Shown here in pieces: positions 45,501 to 58,100 of a DNA stretch of 64,000 nucleotides. Made by a program: the position numbers and the translations under genes. Under the pieces are notes generated by a model. The model ran no database searches, was not told the DNA's origin, and saw nothing but the letters and a program-made list of their open reading frames with translations. This DNA is from Siderastrea radians (taxonomy: Eukaryota > Cnidaria > Anthozoa > Scleractinia > Rhizangiidae), in contig OZ024900.1 of assembly GCA_964017195.1 (NCBI GenBank), positions 30,458,641 to 30,522,640 on the forward strand, given 5' to 3'. Numbering within the stretch: position 1 is the first letter of the stretch; every line of letters starts with the position of its first letter.

Positions 45501-48500
45501 ATGATGCAATTAGAGCTGAACTTTGTCCCGCTGGTTACAAGCTGATAGACTACCCTCGCACAGGGCGTGGTGGTGGAGGAGGCATTGGACTACTCTATAA
45601 GGACTCTCTGCGGGTGACTAAGGTTCGGAACGGTGAAGAGGAATCCTTTGAGTACTGTGAATTGCTGGTGCAGATTTCATCCTCGCGAAAGATCAGAGTC
45701 GTCATAGTGTACAGACCACCATTTTCCGAGAACCACAGGGTTCCCATGGGCACCTCCTTGTGTGAGTTTTCCAGCTGTATGGAATCCACTGTTTTGTCAA
45801 ATGACCATCTACTCAATCTTGGGGACTTCAGTATCATCGTCCATCACAGGATACCCAGCATAAAGTGATTTGCAGTATTACTACTCCCTCCTGGATGGGA
45901 TGCTAGTCCAACACAGGGATACTATCCAGCATTTCACTCTAAAAAGATTTCCCTAACGGCTCGCTGGTACCCAATTATACACCTGGGCTGCGTTGTTCAA
46001 AGCAGGGTTAAGTTATCCCGGGATAAGAGCAGACTTTAGCCTATGATTTGACTTTGACGGATCTCAAATTATCTACTGGTATTTAACGTTATGGTGAAAA
46101 CGCTTTCAAACAAGAGAAGCAGAAACCTAGATTGACGTTCATCTGCGCGTTAGCGTTAACCCGCTTTCGAACAACTGGGCTCTGGGTGGAAAGAACAATG
46201 TGGAGCAAAGTTTTTTCATGTCTAAGGGGCCATTCACATGATACCGGAATGACTTTCATTCCAGAACGAGTTCATTCCATCCCCATATATTTCTCTGTAT
46301 CTGTTTACATGATACCGAGACGAAAGTTAGGACCCGCACAAGTCATTCCGGAATGAGTTCATTCCGGTTTTCAATCCGAATGAAATTCTCGTTCTGGTAT
46401 GACATTTCATTCTGGTATCATGTAAACTGAAAACGAACTCCGTTCCGTGATGAAAATGCAAACCGCGTAGTCTGGGGCGAGTGGCGCATGCGTATCGTTT
46501 TCAAGATGGTGGATAAAACGGTCGTTTTCAAGATGGCTGAGTCGGTCGATTTTGTCATGTGAATGCAGTACGAACCTCATTCTGGAACGAAACTCATTCC
46601 GGAATGAAACTCATTCTGGTATCATGTGAACAGCCCCTAAGGAAACAACATAGGCTGCAAAACACGCTTTTGGCGGGCAAATAGAGGTGCTAAAATAGCG
46701 CGTAAGCTTCACGCGCCTGCATGGTTTGGCGAGCTAGAATTCTGGACACATCTGTTGGAACACTTTCCCTGTCCATTCCCCGTGTTGATAACAATGACTT
46801 GCTTGCTGGAAGACCAAAATTGGTCGACTCAACATTAAGGAAAGGAAGAATCGCAAATTTAAACATGTGAATGGTGACCTTGAGAGAAGTGTTCCAACAC
46901 AGTGTGACTGAAATTGTGGGCGGGTCTTTCCCCAAGCTCCTCTCGTAATTTTTTGACACTTTTTTCACCACTGCAAACGTCCCTTTTCACTCATTCTACA
47001 GGTACAACTTGGTACAAACCTACACAAACTTACCATATGACATAGATTAGAGTGTATAGCGCAGTCCACTGTGCCAAACCCAACTTCACCGTCTCCAAAT
47101 GAGCGAGAAGCCTTTCTGTACTCAGGCAATAAACGCATACATGGAGGACACCACTGCATAGAATAAAAGAACTGCTTTTAACAAATTCACTCTAAAAGCA
47201 AAACCTTCTCTGTCAATGCAAGAAGTCCTCAAGTGTGACATTCAAACAGTACTTTCCCATGTTGCAGTTTATCACGCTTTATGGAATGGTTTTACAGTCA
47301 AAGCCGCTGAGGCGTTCTCGTCGTTAACGGACTAATGAATTCGTTAACGGCATATTGATTCCGTTCGTTGATAGAATAATCCATTCGTGAAATGAATAAT
47401 CCAATATTCAAATTGAGCCTCGATTCAATAAGCGAATGTTGATTGGATTAATGAACAAAAGCTATACCCTATATGGAAGGGAGTGCGGCCGGCAAACATG
47501 GCGGACTTGAAAAAACGGGTAAGTTATTTTAGTATTCTAATTTTTCCATAAACACGCCATTAGCATAGAATGTTGTCAGGGCTCGAGACTAACGGTAGCC
47601 AACTAGTCACAGACTAGTAGAAATTCAGTTTTGGCCAGTAAGTTTTGCGCTTTTACTAGCCATTTTGGCTAGTGAAAATTTCAAAGCACTAAAGCATCGG
47701 ATGGAAACCAAACTAAATATTGCTTCTGATGATCGGATCCCAAAAGCAAATTGAGTGAGCAGAAACTAAAACTTATTCCGTAGAAGGACATCATAATGTT
47801 CGTATGATACTTGTTTTGTCCTCTCAACGTTTTTCCCTACTAATTCTTGTCTCAGATGGAACGTTTTCTCCGTCATTTCTACGTTCGAACGAAATTAGCC
47901 GTCTTCAGAACGTTTCACCACTCGTTTCCTTGAGAGGTCCATTAGTGCGTTCATATGATATTTGTCTACACGTTAGTAGGCTCACACAATTCTTTAGTCT
48001 TCTGTTATCGACTTTTTTTTCATTAATTGCTAAGTTCGTACAATAGTTTCTCTTCCTAGCGTTTCTCTCTACGTAACGTCTTCAGAACATTTCTCCGTAT
48101 GTAAGTAGGTTCGTCGATTTATTAGCTTAGCCTTCTCAACGTTTCTTTGTACGTTAGCACGTTCGCACGACATCGTTGTGCTCTTCCTAGGGTTTTCAGT
48201 GTGTTTGTACATTCGTACGGTAAGTCGGCACTGCTTAGCGTTTCTCTGTACGTTAGTACGTTCATACGGTATTAGTCTTGTCTTCTCAACGTTTATCCGT
48301 ACGTTAGTGCGATTTTAGTTGTCTCATTTACGTTTCTCCGTAATTTATTGTCCCACTGTAATAGTTCAGTTTGTCCGTTAGTCGTTCTTCCGTACGTCAC
48401 ACACGTTCTTACGGAATAAGTTTTGTCTAACAACGTTTCTCCGTAAGTTAGTAGTTGCGTATTTTATTAGTCGCTGTGTATCTTGGTACGTTGGCACCGT

Positions 48501-51500
48501 TTCTCCCTACTGTAGTGCATTTGCAACCAACGTGTTTGGTATGACTTCTCAACGTTTCTCCGTACCTTAGTAAGTTCGAACCTTATTAGTTTTTTCTGCT
48601 CATTTATGTTTCTCCGCACATAAATACGCTTATAATTTAACAGTCTTCTCTTGTAGACGTTTTTCCGTATGTGAGTTGAGTGCTGTATCAGTCTTGTCTT
48701 TTTGACGTTTCTCCATACCTTACAACGTTCGTGTAATGTTAGTCTTGTCTTTCCAACGTTTCTCCGTACGATGACATGCTCTTATAAGGCTAACCGTTCG
48801 AGTTATTCGTCATGATCTGACCGAAACGGAAAAGAGAGGCGTGAACTACATCGCGCCCGGGAATTTGCCCTGAAGGCACATAGTACTTTGTATTCCGCGT
48901 GTGAGGATCTTTAACCGTCGAACACAGTATGAGAAAATGCCAAAAAGGCTGGCTAGTGAAAATTTATTTTGGCTAGTGATTTCAAACCTCTCACTAGCCA
49001 CTAGGCTACTAAGCTGAAAAGTTAGTCTCGAGCCCTGGTTGTTACTTTTTCTACCGGCGTTGGTACATACGATTAATTCTCCCTTTTGATATTTGCCGTT
49101 TCGGTTAAAGAATACTTGTGAATATTTGTAAAAGCTTACCAGTTTGATCGATCGATTGATCTTTGTTGTCTGGTGTGACATGCAACCTTTGCGTTATTTT
49201 TCAATCTCATCTTGCACTTTATACTAAAAATAAACTTGAAATTTGGCACTTCAGGAGAAATATATGGCAAGGCGTTTGTTCATTAATCAAATCAACATTC
49301 GATTATTGAATCGAGGCTCATTTTGAATATTGGATTATTCATTTCACGAATGGATTATTCAATGCACGAACGGAATCAATTTCCATCAATGAATTCATTA
49401 GTCCGGTAACGACGGGAACGCCTGACCGGCTTTGACTATAATGTTTGAGTCTGGATGAAATCCAAAAGACGAGTGTGAAAATTCAAACGAAAACTATCGA
49501 ATAGTACTTTTCTGTGGTGCTGTTTACTATGCTGTACACGGGGGTTCTAACTTTTGAGTCTGCAGATGAAATTCTAAGGTGAAAACTACTGAGCAGAAGT
49601 TTCCTGTGGTGATTACTTTCCGACTCTTTCCATGAAATCCTCAAGTCCAACCTCTCAACTGAAAGATACTTAAACTACTTTCATGTACTGCTGCTTATTT
49701 CGTTGTACAATTCTAAAGGATGACCATTCAAGTAAAACCTATTGAGTAATACTTGAACTCCTGTGGTACTATCATGCTATATAAGGTCGTTCTAGCTTTC
49801 AAGTCTGTAGATGAGATTGTAGATGAAATTCTTCAGTGTGACAATTCAAATGAAAGCTGCTGAGCAATTACTGTACATTTGTGTTGTGGACAGTGGCAAA
49901 TGAAATTTCACTTAAATTAAAGTTGAGGAATATTGGAAGTGAAAGGGCCAGCACTATTTTTCCACTGTACCAACGTTACTTAATAAAAATAAAATATAAA
50001 TGCCTTACTGGTGCAAAGAAATCCACAAAGAATGGCAGATCAGGTTGAGATATTTTTCCAGGGAAGTCTTCAGGTCCCAGAGTTTGGACGCTGGAGGACG
50101 CACTCTCTTTAGCAAACACAGCAATGTCATGAGCAGTGAAGCGGCCTGTGCGGCAAAAAATGCTTCAACCATTACAATGAAATACAAACAAAGACTATTT
50201 CCCATTCTCAGTTGTTAAATTTCTAGCTATCTGATTAGTTCACTGCACACGGGTTATCAGGAATGAGGAAACTGGATGACATGGCAATTAGTGCCACAAC
50301 ATGTAAAAGTTTTCCCTACAAAGCAAAACATTTATCCACAAATGCAGGCAAAAAAAAAATCAGCACTTGCTACCAAAGGCTCAATACAATTAATGTTGAG
50401 CCCTGCATGTCTGGTACTACGTGGTAAACATTTTTGCTACCTGAAAGTAGCCACCCCTTGCAAGAAACAGCCCCACTAAAAGTAGTGCTGGAGAAAGGCT
50501 ACTAAATCTGAAGAGCAATGATGGTTGTTACTTGTAGAATTTTATAAGAGTCACTTGACCAAAGACTACACGAATGTATAACTATAAGGGAAAGGTAATT
50601 ACCACAACAGATGCACTCACCATGATGCCATTCATAGCGCCCATTTGTTTTGAAAAGGGCCACCATAGGATACTTTGTAATATGAACCTGTTGGCATATT
50701 TCTTTTTCTTTACTGCAATCAACATGACCAACCTGAAATCAACAAAAAGAAAACATCAAACACATTCAAGATACATGTACTACTTTGTTGTTACAAGGAA
50801 GTCTGTAAACACAGATTGTGTTCAGTTTGCTACAAGTATAGAACTTGGATTCCTGACAAGAGACAAATCCATGATCTTGCACACCTGCATCATATTCTCT
50901 AACCACAAGGACTCAAAGACTTGTGGTGAATTTTCTTGGGTTCATTACTTTGTGTACATGTATGTTACAAACATCCTGTATACTGCCACCAAGATCAGTG
51001 CTGTTGTCAGCACCAAGTGTAGTGAACGGAGAATGGAGCTCTTGAAAGTGTAAAGTTTTCATCAAAATTTGCTTCATAAGGCAGGGCACATTCTTGGAAT
51101 CATTCACCTACAAAAGTTTCATTGCATGAGAATGAAACTGTTCCTGGTTGTGTACAAGTGCCCGCCTTTAGTTAATGGCATTGTAGTTCCTTACAAAAAG
51201 AAACTCGAAATTGGATACAAAACGTTTGTGATTTCATTCCTTATTTTTCAGAGGGAATAGAAAATGACTTACATTAATATCTGATGTGAATGCAGGAAGT
51301 TTTCTGATTTCTAAGTTGTCCATGGGACCTCTGTCAAAATGTAATACCCATGGCATCTCTGTGCTAGATGTAAGTTTTTTCTTCATTTCCTGTAAAGCAA
51401 AAAATAATATTGATTGTTTTTTGTTGGCAAATGTGAAGCTACCTATTTGTGTTGCAAGGGAACACACATCCTTGGAACCAAACTGAACACAAAAACAGAC

Positions 51501-54500
51501 TGGATATTGATGTTTATTCAGTCAATCCAAGTTCTCCCAACAGAAGTCAAACCTATGACTTTCTGGTCACTAGTCAAGATACTCTACCACCGAGCCACAG
51601 GAGACTCATGGGAGCTAAGGCCATTAAACTAGGTTCATGTGACAAACGTCCTGTATATTGCTAGGACTGAAATGCTGATAGGTCAGTCTGGATATTGACC
51701 ACAGTCAAATTAGACTGCGAGTAGTCGTCCTATTTTCCTCAGATCCTATGCGTGAGTGGAAATGAATAAATTATGCAAAATAGGGGTAAAAACAAGAGAG
51801 GAGGGAGGGAGGAAATCCGCTGGCCGCTCGCGTGCCTCACTCGCCAACTCACCAACTTCTCGCTAAAATTAGGAGAGGAAAGAGACTGCTCACAGTCTAC
51901 AGTCAAACCCAATTGTGCAACCATCTCTCATAAGTGACCACCTCCCATAAGTGACCACTTTAATTTCCAAAATACTAAACTTTTCTCAGTGAAGTTTCTA
52001 TAGGTCGATTGTCTTGTAAGTGACCACCTGTCACCAGTGACCATGACCATTTGTAGGGGTGATGGTTTGAAATTTCCCATTGTTTTTAACCTCTAGTAAG
52101 CACCCGCTTGAGACATGATTTTATCTCACTAAGGACAAGTTGGATAATACTCAGCAAGTTTATTCTTTTTGCAGCTACAGGTGGTTAGACATTAAAGAAC
52201 AGCGTTTTAGGTAACAGAACAGGAAATTTATGATTAATCAACCTGTTTTCTGTCCAGACACCAAATTCTTTGGCTCTGTAATTTTGGACAGTTCAAAACA
52301 TTTTTGCCACTGCTAAAAACATATCAACAGCATTTTAGCTTGGATACATGCATGGATTAAGAGTCCATAACTACCATTATGGACACAAAATTTAACCCCC
52401 TCTGGTGTGACCTCTTACATGTAGGTTAGATACCGGTAGTTTGGATGGTCACTTATAGTAAGTTCAACTGTATTTACAAGTACATGTAATGTAGGATTGG
52501 AGATGGGGAGAACTTCCTGCTACCCATGTGCTTAACTAAAATGCAATTTTCCCTCATCCTACCACTTCCCATTACTTTTATTCCCAAATTTGCTAAATGT
52601 TCATGTCTCGTCTCCCATGACCTGAGAAATAATTCTAGCCTCTATTCTCCTTTGTCTGAAGTGCCAATCATGTCTTTGCTCTAATCCCTTGAAGTAGAAG
52701 GTACAAGTAAGAGAGACATCTAAACACCAGGCATCAAAATTGTACCTGGTAACGTCACCTTCTAATAAGGACCCAGCCAAACAGATTCAACTGTTCCATT
52801 CACTACTGTTCAAATCTGTTGAAGTTGGCAAGGTAAACACTTTTGGATCCCCCACTGAGTGATGTTAAATGATTCTGAAGGAACTTGAATGATGTTGACT
52901 GGTCTTGAAAAAAGTTTGATTGACATCAAACATTCATGCAAAAATGTTGTATCCAATGATGCCATTTAACCAAGGCTGTTTGACCAAGTCTTTAGTGACA
53001 ATGTAGCACTTTTACCTTTAATATTAACAGAATATATTTGCAGCCTAGACCTTGGCAAAACTACATTATTCTGTATCTCGTAGAGGTGGCTGGCATTTCA
53101 GTCTACAAAAATTGATGTAATTTTCAACCTGGTGTCCACCACCAGCTTTATTTATTAACCCTTTAATCCCCAATATTAACACCCATATTCTCCTCACCAT
53201 TCTCCTCATATTTCGTATGTTACTAGTTGGGAGAAATTGATTAAAAATCAAGACATTTGGTGATCATTTCCTTTCTTCTCATGACCTGAATGTTTGATCA
53301 AGTGGTAACACTGTAAGGAGAAATTAGATGCTTGTCACTACTGGGACTTAAAGGGTTAACCAATACATGTACACAGTCAAGCTTGTTACAGAATTCTTTC
53401 CTTGTTTACTTCCCAACTACTTAATGTGTGTTGTAGCAGAGCAATAGTTTTAACCATTATGTAAAACTACCTCAAATCCTGGCAGGTCCACATTAACAGG
53501 ATCTGGCAACTTCTTTAAAACCATGCCAATGATTTCTTTGGTTTCTAAACTGTCAATTATCTGATAGAGAAAGAAACAACAACAAAATTAATTGGCCTTG
53601 AATGAATTGTGTTGTGAATACGTACAAATATGCACATGTAAGGGTATTTGGTATAAAAAATAGATCAATATATACACAAAAGTGTTTAACGGAAAATAGA
53701 ACACTCTTAAAGTTCATACGAAACTACATCTAGGTCTTGAGTGGCATATTTTCCATATTCTCACAAGTGAGGATAATGATGATGTCATTTCCCCCTTTTA
53801 CACTGTTGTTTGTGCAAAAATACTCTTGTCTACATAATGAAAAGAAAATTACACAGCAGCTTGAAGATATGAATTTTATTTTCTTGAGGTAAAAAACAAT
53901 ATTTTACTCACTCGTTGTGCTCATTGGTAAAATATTGTTTTTACCACTCAAAAATAAAATTCATATCTTCATGCCACCGTGCAATATCCTCTATGTAACA
54001 ATGTACACACAGCATACCTCTCCTTTCCCAGGTCCAACTTCACCTTTAAAGTACACCAGATCATCGCTGTAGCCCACTTCTTTACACAAACGAGAATTTT
54101 CTTGACAGTCCACAGTACCAATATTCACTAAGTTATCCTGAAAAAAGACATCAATTCACACAAATCAAATAGGGATAAAGAAGAATATGTAAAATGCTGC
54201 CTGAACTCTAACTTTTAAAAAACAAATCAGATGTAGTAACGCTTGGGTACCAGTGATGCATAAGAAACCTGCACACAACAAACTGCTGGGGTAATCCTGC
54301 AATCGCTGACTCATCTCCAGTTGTCTTCATGTCTCGGGACGTGCGTGGCACGGGAGCGTGAGGTGTGATGGGTAACCCATCACCCCTTGCTTTCACACCT
54401 CGCACTCCCATGCCACGTGTGCCGCACGACATGAAGACGACTGGGGATGAGTCAGCTGCAATCGACTAGCATCCCAAGGTGGAGTACTGTTCGGTACTGA

Positions 54501-55095
54501 CCGTACTGATTCGATTTAGTGCTCCCCCTTGAGTGTGGTTTTGTTAATAAGTGCCCCCTGTTCCGGTAAAAGCCCCCTTGCCCATTCCAATAAGCATCTA
54601 CATTGTAGCACTGAGTGCAACCACAGCCAATGTACTGTCATGTAAATTACCAGATACAAATAACAATCAACTTACCAAAATTGCAGAAAGTTTAATTCTG
54701 GTATCCGAAGTCAAGCAATCTGTAAAATGGACACAATAGTCAGTGTTAAAGTACTATTTTAAAGGTAAAAATACCTTAAACTTCACTGACATATTGGAAC
54801 ACTTAATATTCTCCATGTCATTGAACAGACATTACTTACCCCCTCCAGCAACACAGAAATCAATCAGCCAAGGTTCATCACCCTTGTTTATCTGCTTTTC
54901 AAAATTACCTGCAATGACATTTTATCAGAAACTCATTATGGGTTTCTACACACTAATAATGATTAACTTCTTATTAAAGATATTCACAGGGTACAATACA
55001 AACAACACTCAAATAATTGTTTTGAACCAGAGTAACAAGCTCTATACTGATACAAAATTCCAGGCTGATAGGAAAAGGTGAACAGTTGAATATTT

Positions 55096-55128
<33 letters not shown>

Positions 55129-58100
55129 TATTTTTTTGCTGCACATGTGCCTACTATGACATTAAAGGGACAGGTTCATGGCTCGGCGCATGTGCATTAA
55201 TCAAATTACTTTTTTCCGATTTATTAGTAATATAATTATTCTATCTGTTAATAATCCCACTCACGTGTATCTCAGCAATCACATACCACAGTAAGCCCAA
55301 GTAGAATGGCAGAGGACTAAATTCGCAGGAAAATAACATTAGTGGATTACACCAACACTGCCAACGTTGAATTTATTGTTGACCTGAAGGTTTTATCCCA
55401 TGGTTGATGAATTTACTGCTATTTATACGCGCTTTGGTCAAATGGGCGATTCCAGAAAATATCCGTACCATACCACGGACGGCTTCCATATTTTAACCCC
55501 CCTTGCCTTCAGAATTTCCAAAATGCGTTATCCCCCCATGCCCTCGGATTTCCATAATCGTAAACCCCCCCTCCCGTTCGGATTTTCCATTTTTTCGTCA
55601 GACCCTTAAGGCCACTAATTTGCCCAATTTTGGTTATTTTACGGAAAAATATTTCTAATTACTCTACTTCTGTTCCGTACAAGTACAACTGGTTATAGTG
55701 GGAGTCGTCCTGACTCTGAAAGTTCTGGAATGAAAATTTTTACAAAAAATTAAACGTTTTCTCCTTACCGCTGTTCAACAGACTCAACCTTAGTTAACTT
55801 TACATTGCCCCAAACTGGTAAAGAACATTAAAATAAGAATATCGTGTGATGAACGTGTGTCCTCGCGGAAGATATTACGATCGAGTATATTTTGTTTCCG
55901 CCATCTTGAATTTGAGCCATCAGGGTCAGCAGTCACTCCCAATCTCAAAATCTGCAAAAATCAGACAGGCGCTGTCGCAGGCGCCCCTTAGAAAGGGACT
56001 GGCGCGAGTTTTCGACGTTCATACAACGGGAGTACAAGAAATGTACAAGCGGTAAGAAACATAGATTTTTCATATTTTATTAATCGATCAGACAAGAAAA
56101 TAATCAAGGTAAGGCCTCTGGAGCTTAAAATACAACCTATATTTTGTCGGTTTTCCTAATGAAAACGAACACATGCCTGTCGATCGATGCTTGACTTGTA
56201 TTCTGCTTCCGCGGCGCGGTCGTCTGCAATGTCGCCAGTTCGTGCTTTATTTACAAACTGATTTAAAACGTCCATAAAAAAGCGCTTTCAAGGAATACAT
56301 TCTTGTCTGTCTCCTGTGTAAATCCCAGATCTAAACCCCCCCATGCCTTCAGAACTCCACTCGTAAGTATCCCCCCATGCCTTTCGGATTTCCAGTTCTA
56401 AGAACCCCCCTTGCCCTCGGAATTCCGAAAAGCTGTCCGTGGTATGGTACGGATATTTTCTGGAATCGCCCAATGGCTGCCAAGGGCGTGCACTTTGGCA
56501 AGAGAATTTCACACCCGAGCAAATCTACTCCCTTCTGATTGGTTCCTTAACAATGCTATGAAATAATATTGCTTGCGTATTCGCTACAGCGTGCACAGGC
56601 GAAAAACATCATTTAGATTCGTGAGCATGTGCTAAACCATGAACCGTTCCCTTTAAGTCAAGCTACTAACTTATGCTCATTTAAAACAAGGCCTCTTCCA
56701 CCTCATCCCACAAAAAAGGTACAACAGAGCTTTTCAAAAAGGTGTCTTACCCTCCCATAAATCATAGAGATTAACTTCCAGGGAATCAAGTATGTACTTG
56801 ACAAGTGATCTTGTGTTTCTTGAACCACGATGGAATTCATGCTGTAAAAAGGGAATAAACCACAATAGGTTAATAGGTTAGGCTGGTGTGTGTCACTGAC
56901 AATAATTATTGTATAGATCTACAGCATAGGTCACATGCTGGTCCTAATTATAGTATATTTACATTGTATAGTAGTCTTATAAGTAGGAAGCCACCGGCAG
57001 TGCATGACTGTCTACCCAAAGCCATCCCTAAACTTAGAACTTAAACTTAAAGGTCGTGGGTTTGAGTCCCACCTAAGCCACTGATTTTTTTTTGGTGGCT
57101 TTGGATTTTCAGTGTAGCAATTTACTATTTATTTTGTAATCACTAAATGTTCCTACGCATCTCAGTGCTGAAAAAAAGTATCCCAAAGGTGCACAGAAGA
57201 GCATGGGTGTGGCTTTTCTCAGGGACTCAGATGAGACCCATAACCCTCCTTTTTACGAACAGACCTCGACCACCTACTAAACTGTCAGACACTTTTAAAT
57301 TGGACTGTGAAAATGATAACCTTGACAACTCTACCCCCGACAAATCATCTGATTTTCAACATTACTACAATCTTGTCTGTCACTTTGTGAAAAAATACAG
57401 GTACACACATTTTGTCAACTTGACTTTTGTTTAGGGTTGCTGCTTAAGCAAATTAAGCAACCTCGTTCCCAGGGTCTCTCTCTCCCCGCCCCCGCTCTTG
57501 GGGGCGGGGAGAGACCCTGGGAACGAGGTTGCAAATTAAGGCAGATGCAAGATGCAAGACACAAGAGCCAAATTTGATCTTACAGTGTATTAAACAAAAA
57601 AGATGTCACTGAAATACACTGTTATCATCTTAGTTATATGTATTAGGCTTTGTACTCACTGTGGGGTAAAGTACAAGAGAAGGATAACTTTGTATTCCTT
57701 GCCGTCTACACAAATTCCATTCCTCTTGACAGTTAACAGCACCAATTCTGATCACTCCCTCAAGCTCATGTGCAACTTCTCGCCACTAAAGAGCATGTTA
57801 CAGTAATTAGACAAAAATGTTGATATTATTAACATGTACAGCTTACATTGTACATAAGGCATAAAGGAGATTCTCCCCCTCCCCCCTCCCCTGAGCCATT
57901 TTCCCATGTAAACACACCTACTGGCACTACTTTACCCTTAAGGAGGCTCGCAACAGTTTTTTTGGCCTTGGAGTGCATCTTTTGAAGTCAAAATTTCGCA
58001 TAGAAGATAAACTTCGAATTCCTTGATACTACACCACCTTTTCAACAAATAATTAAAGTTTATTTTCTCATTGGTTTCCTAGCAACAGCTGTCACCATAG

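Larger units (their letters stand above)
47295..49438. mobile_element. 2.1 kb TA-flanked element with ~190-bp TIRs
   Basis: AGTCAAAGCCG at both ends continues inward through GGACTAATGAATTC and GAATAATCCATTCGTGAAAT words for about 190 bases. TA flanks it. It split a ~110-bp minisatellite (47170-47292 and 49441-49910) in DNAJC10 intron 14. A second element sits inside it. Confidence 0.85.

Noticed and set aside
50574..51053. 159-codon plus-strand frame
   Set aside because: Antisense to DNAJC10 exon 13 and flanking intron; no domain.
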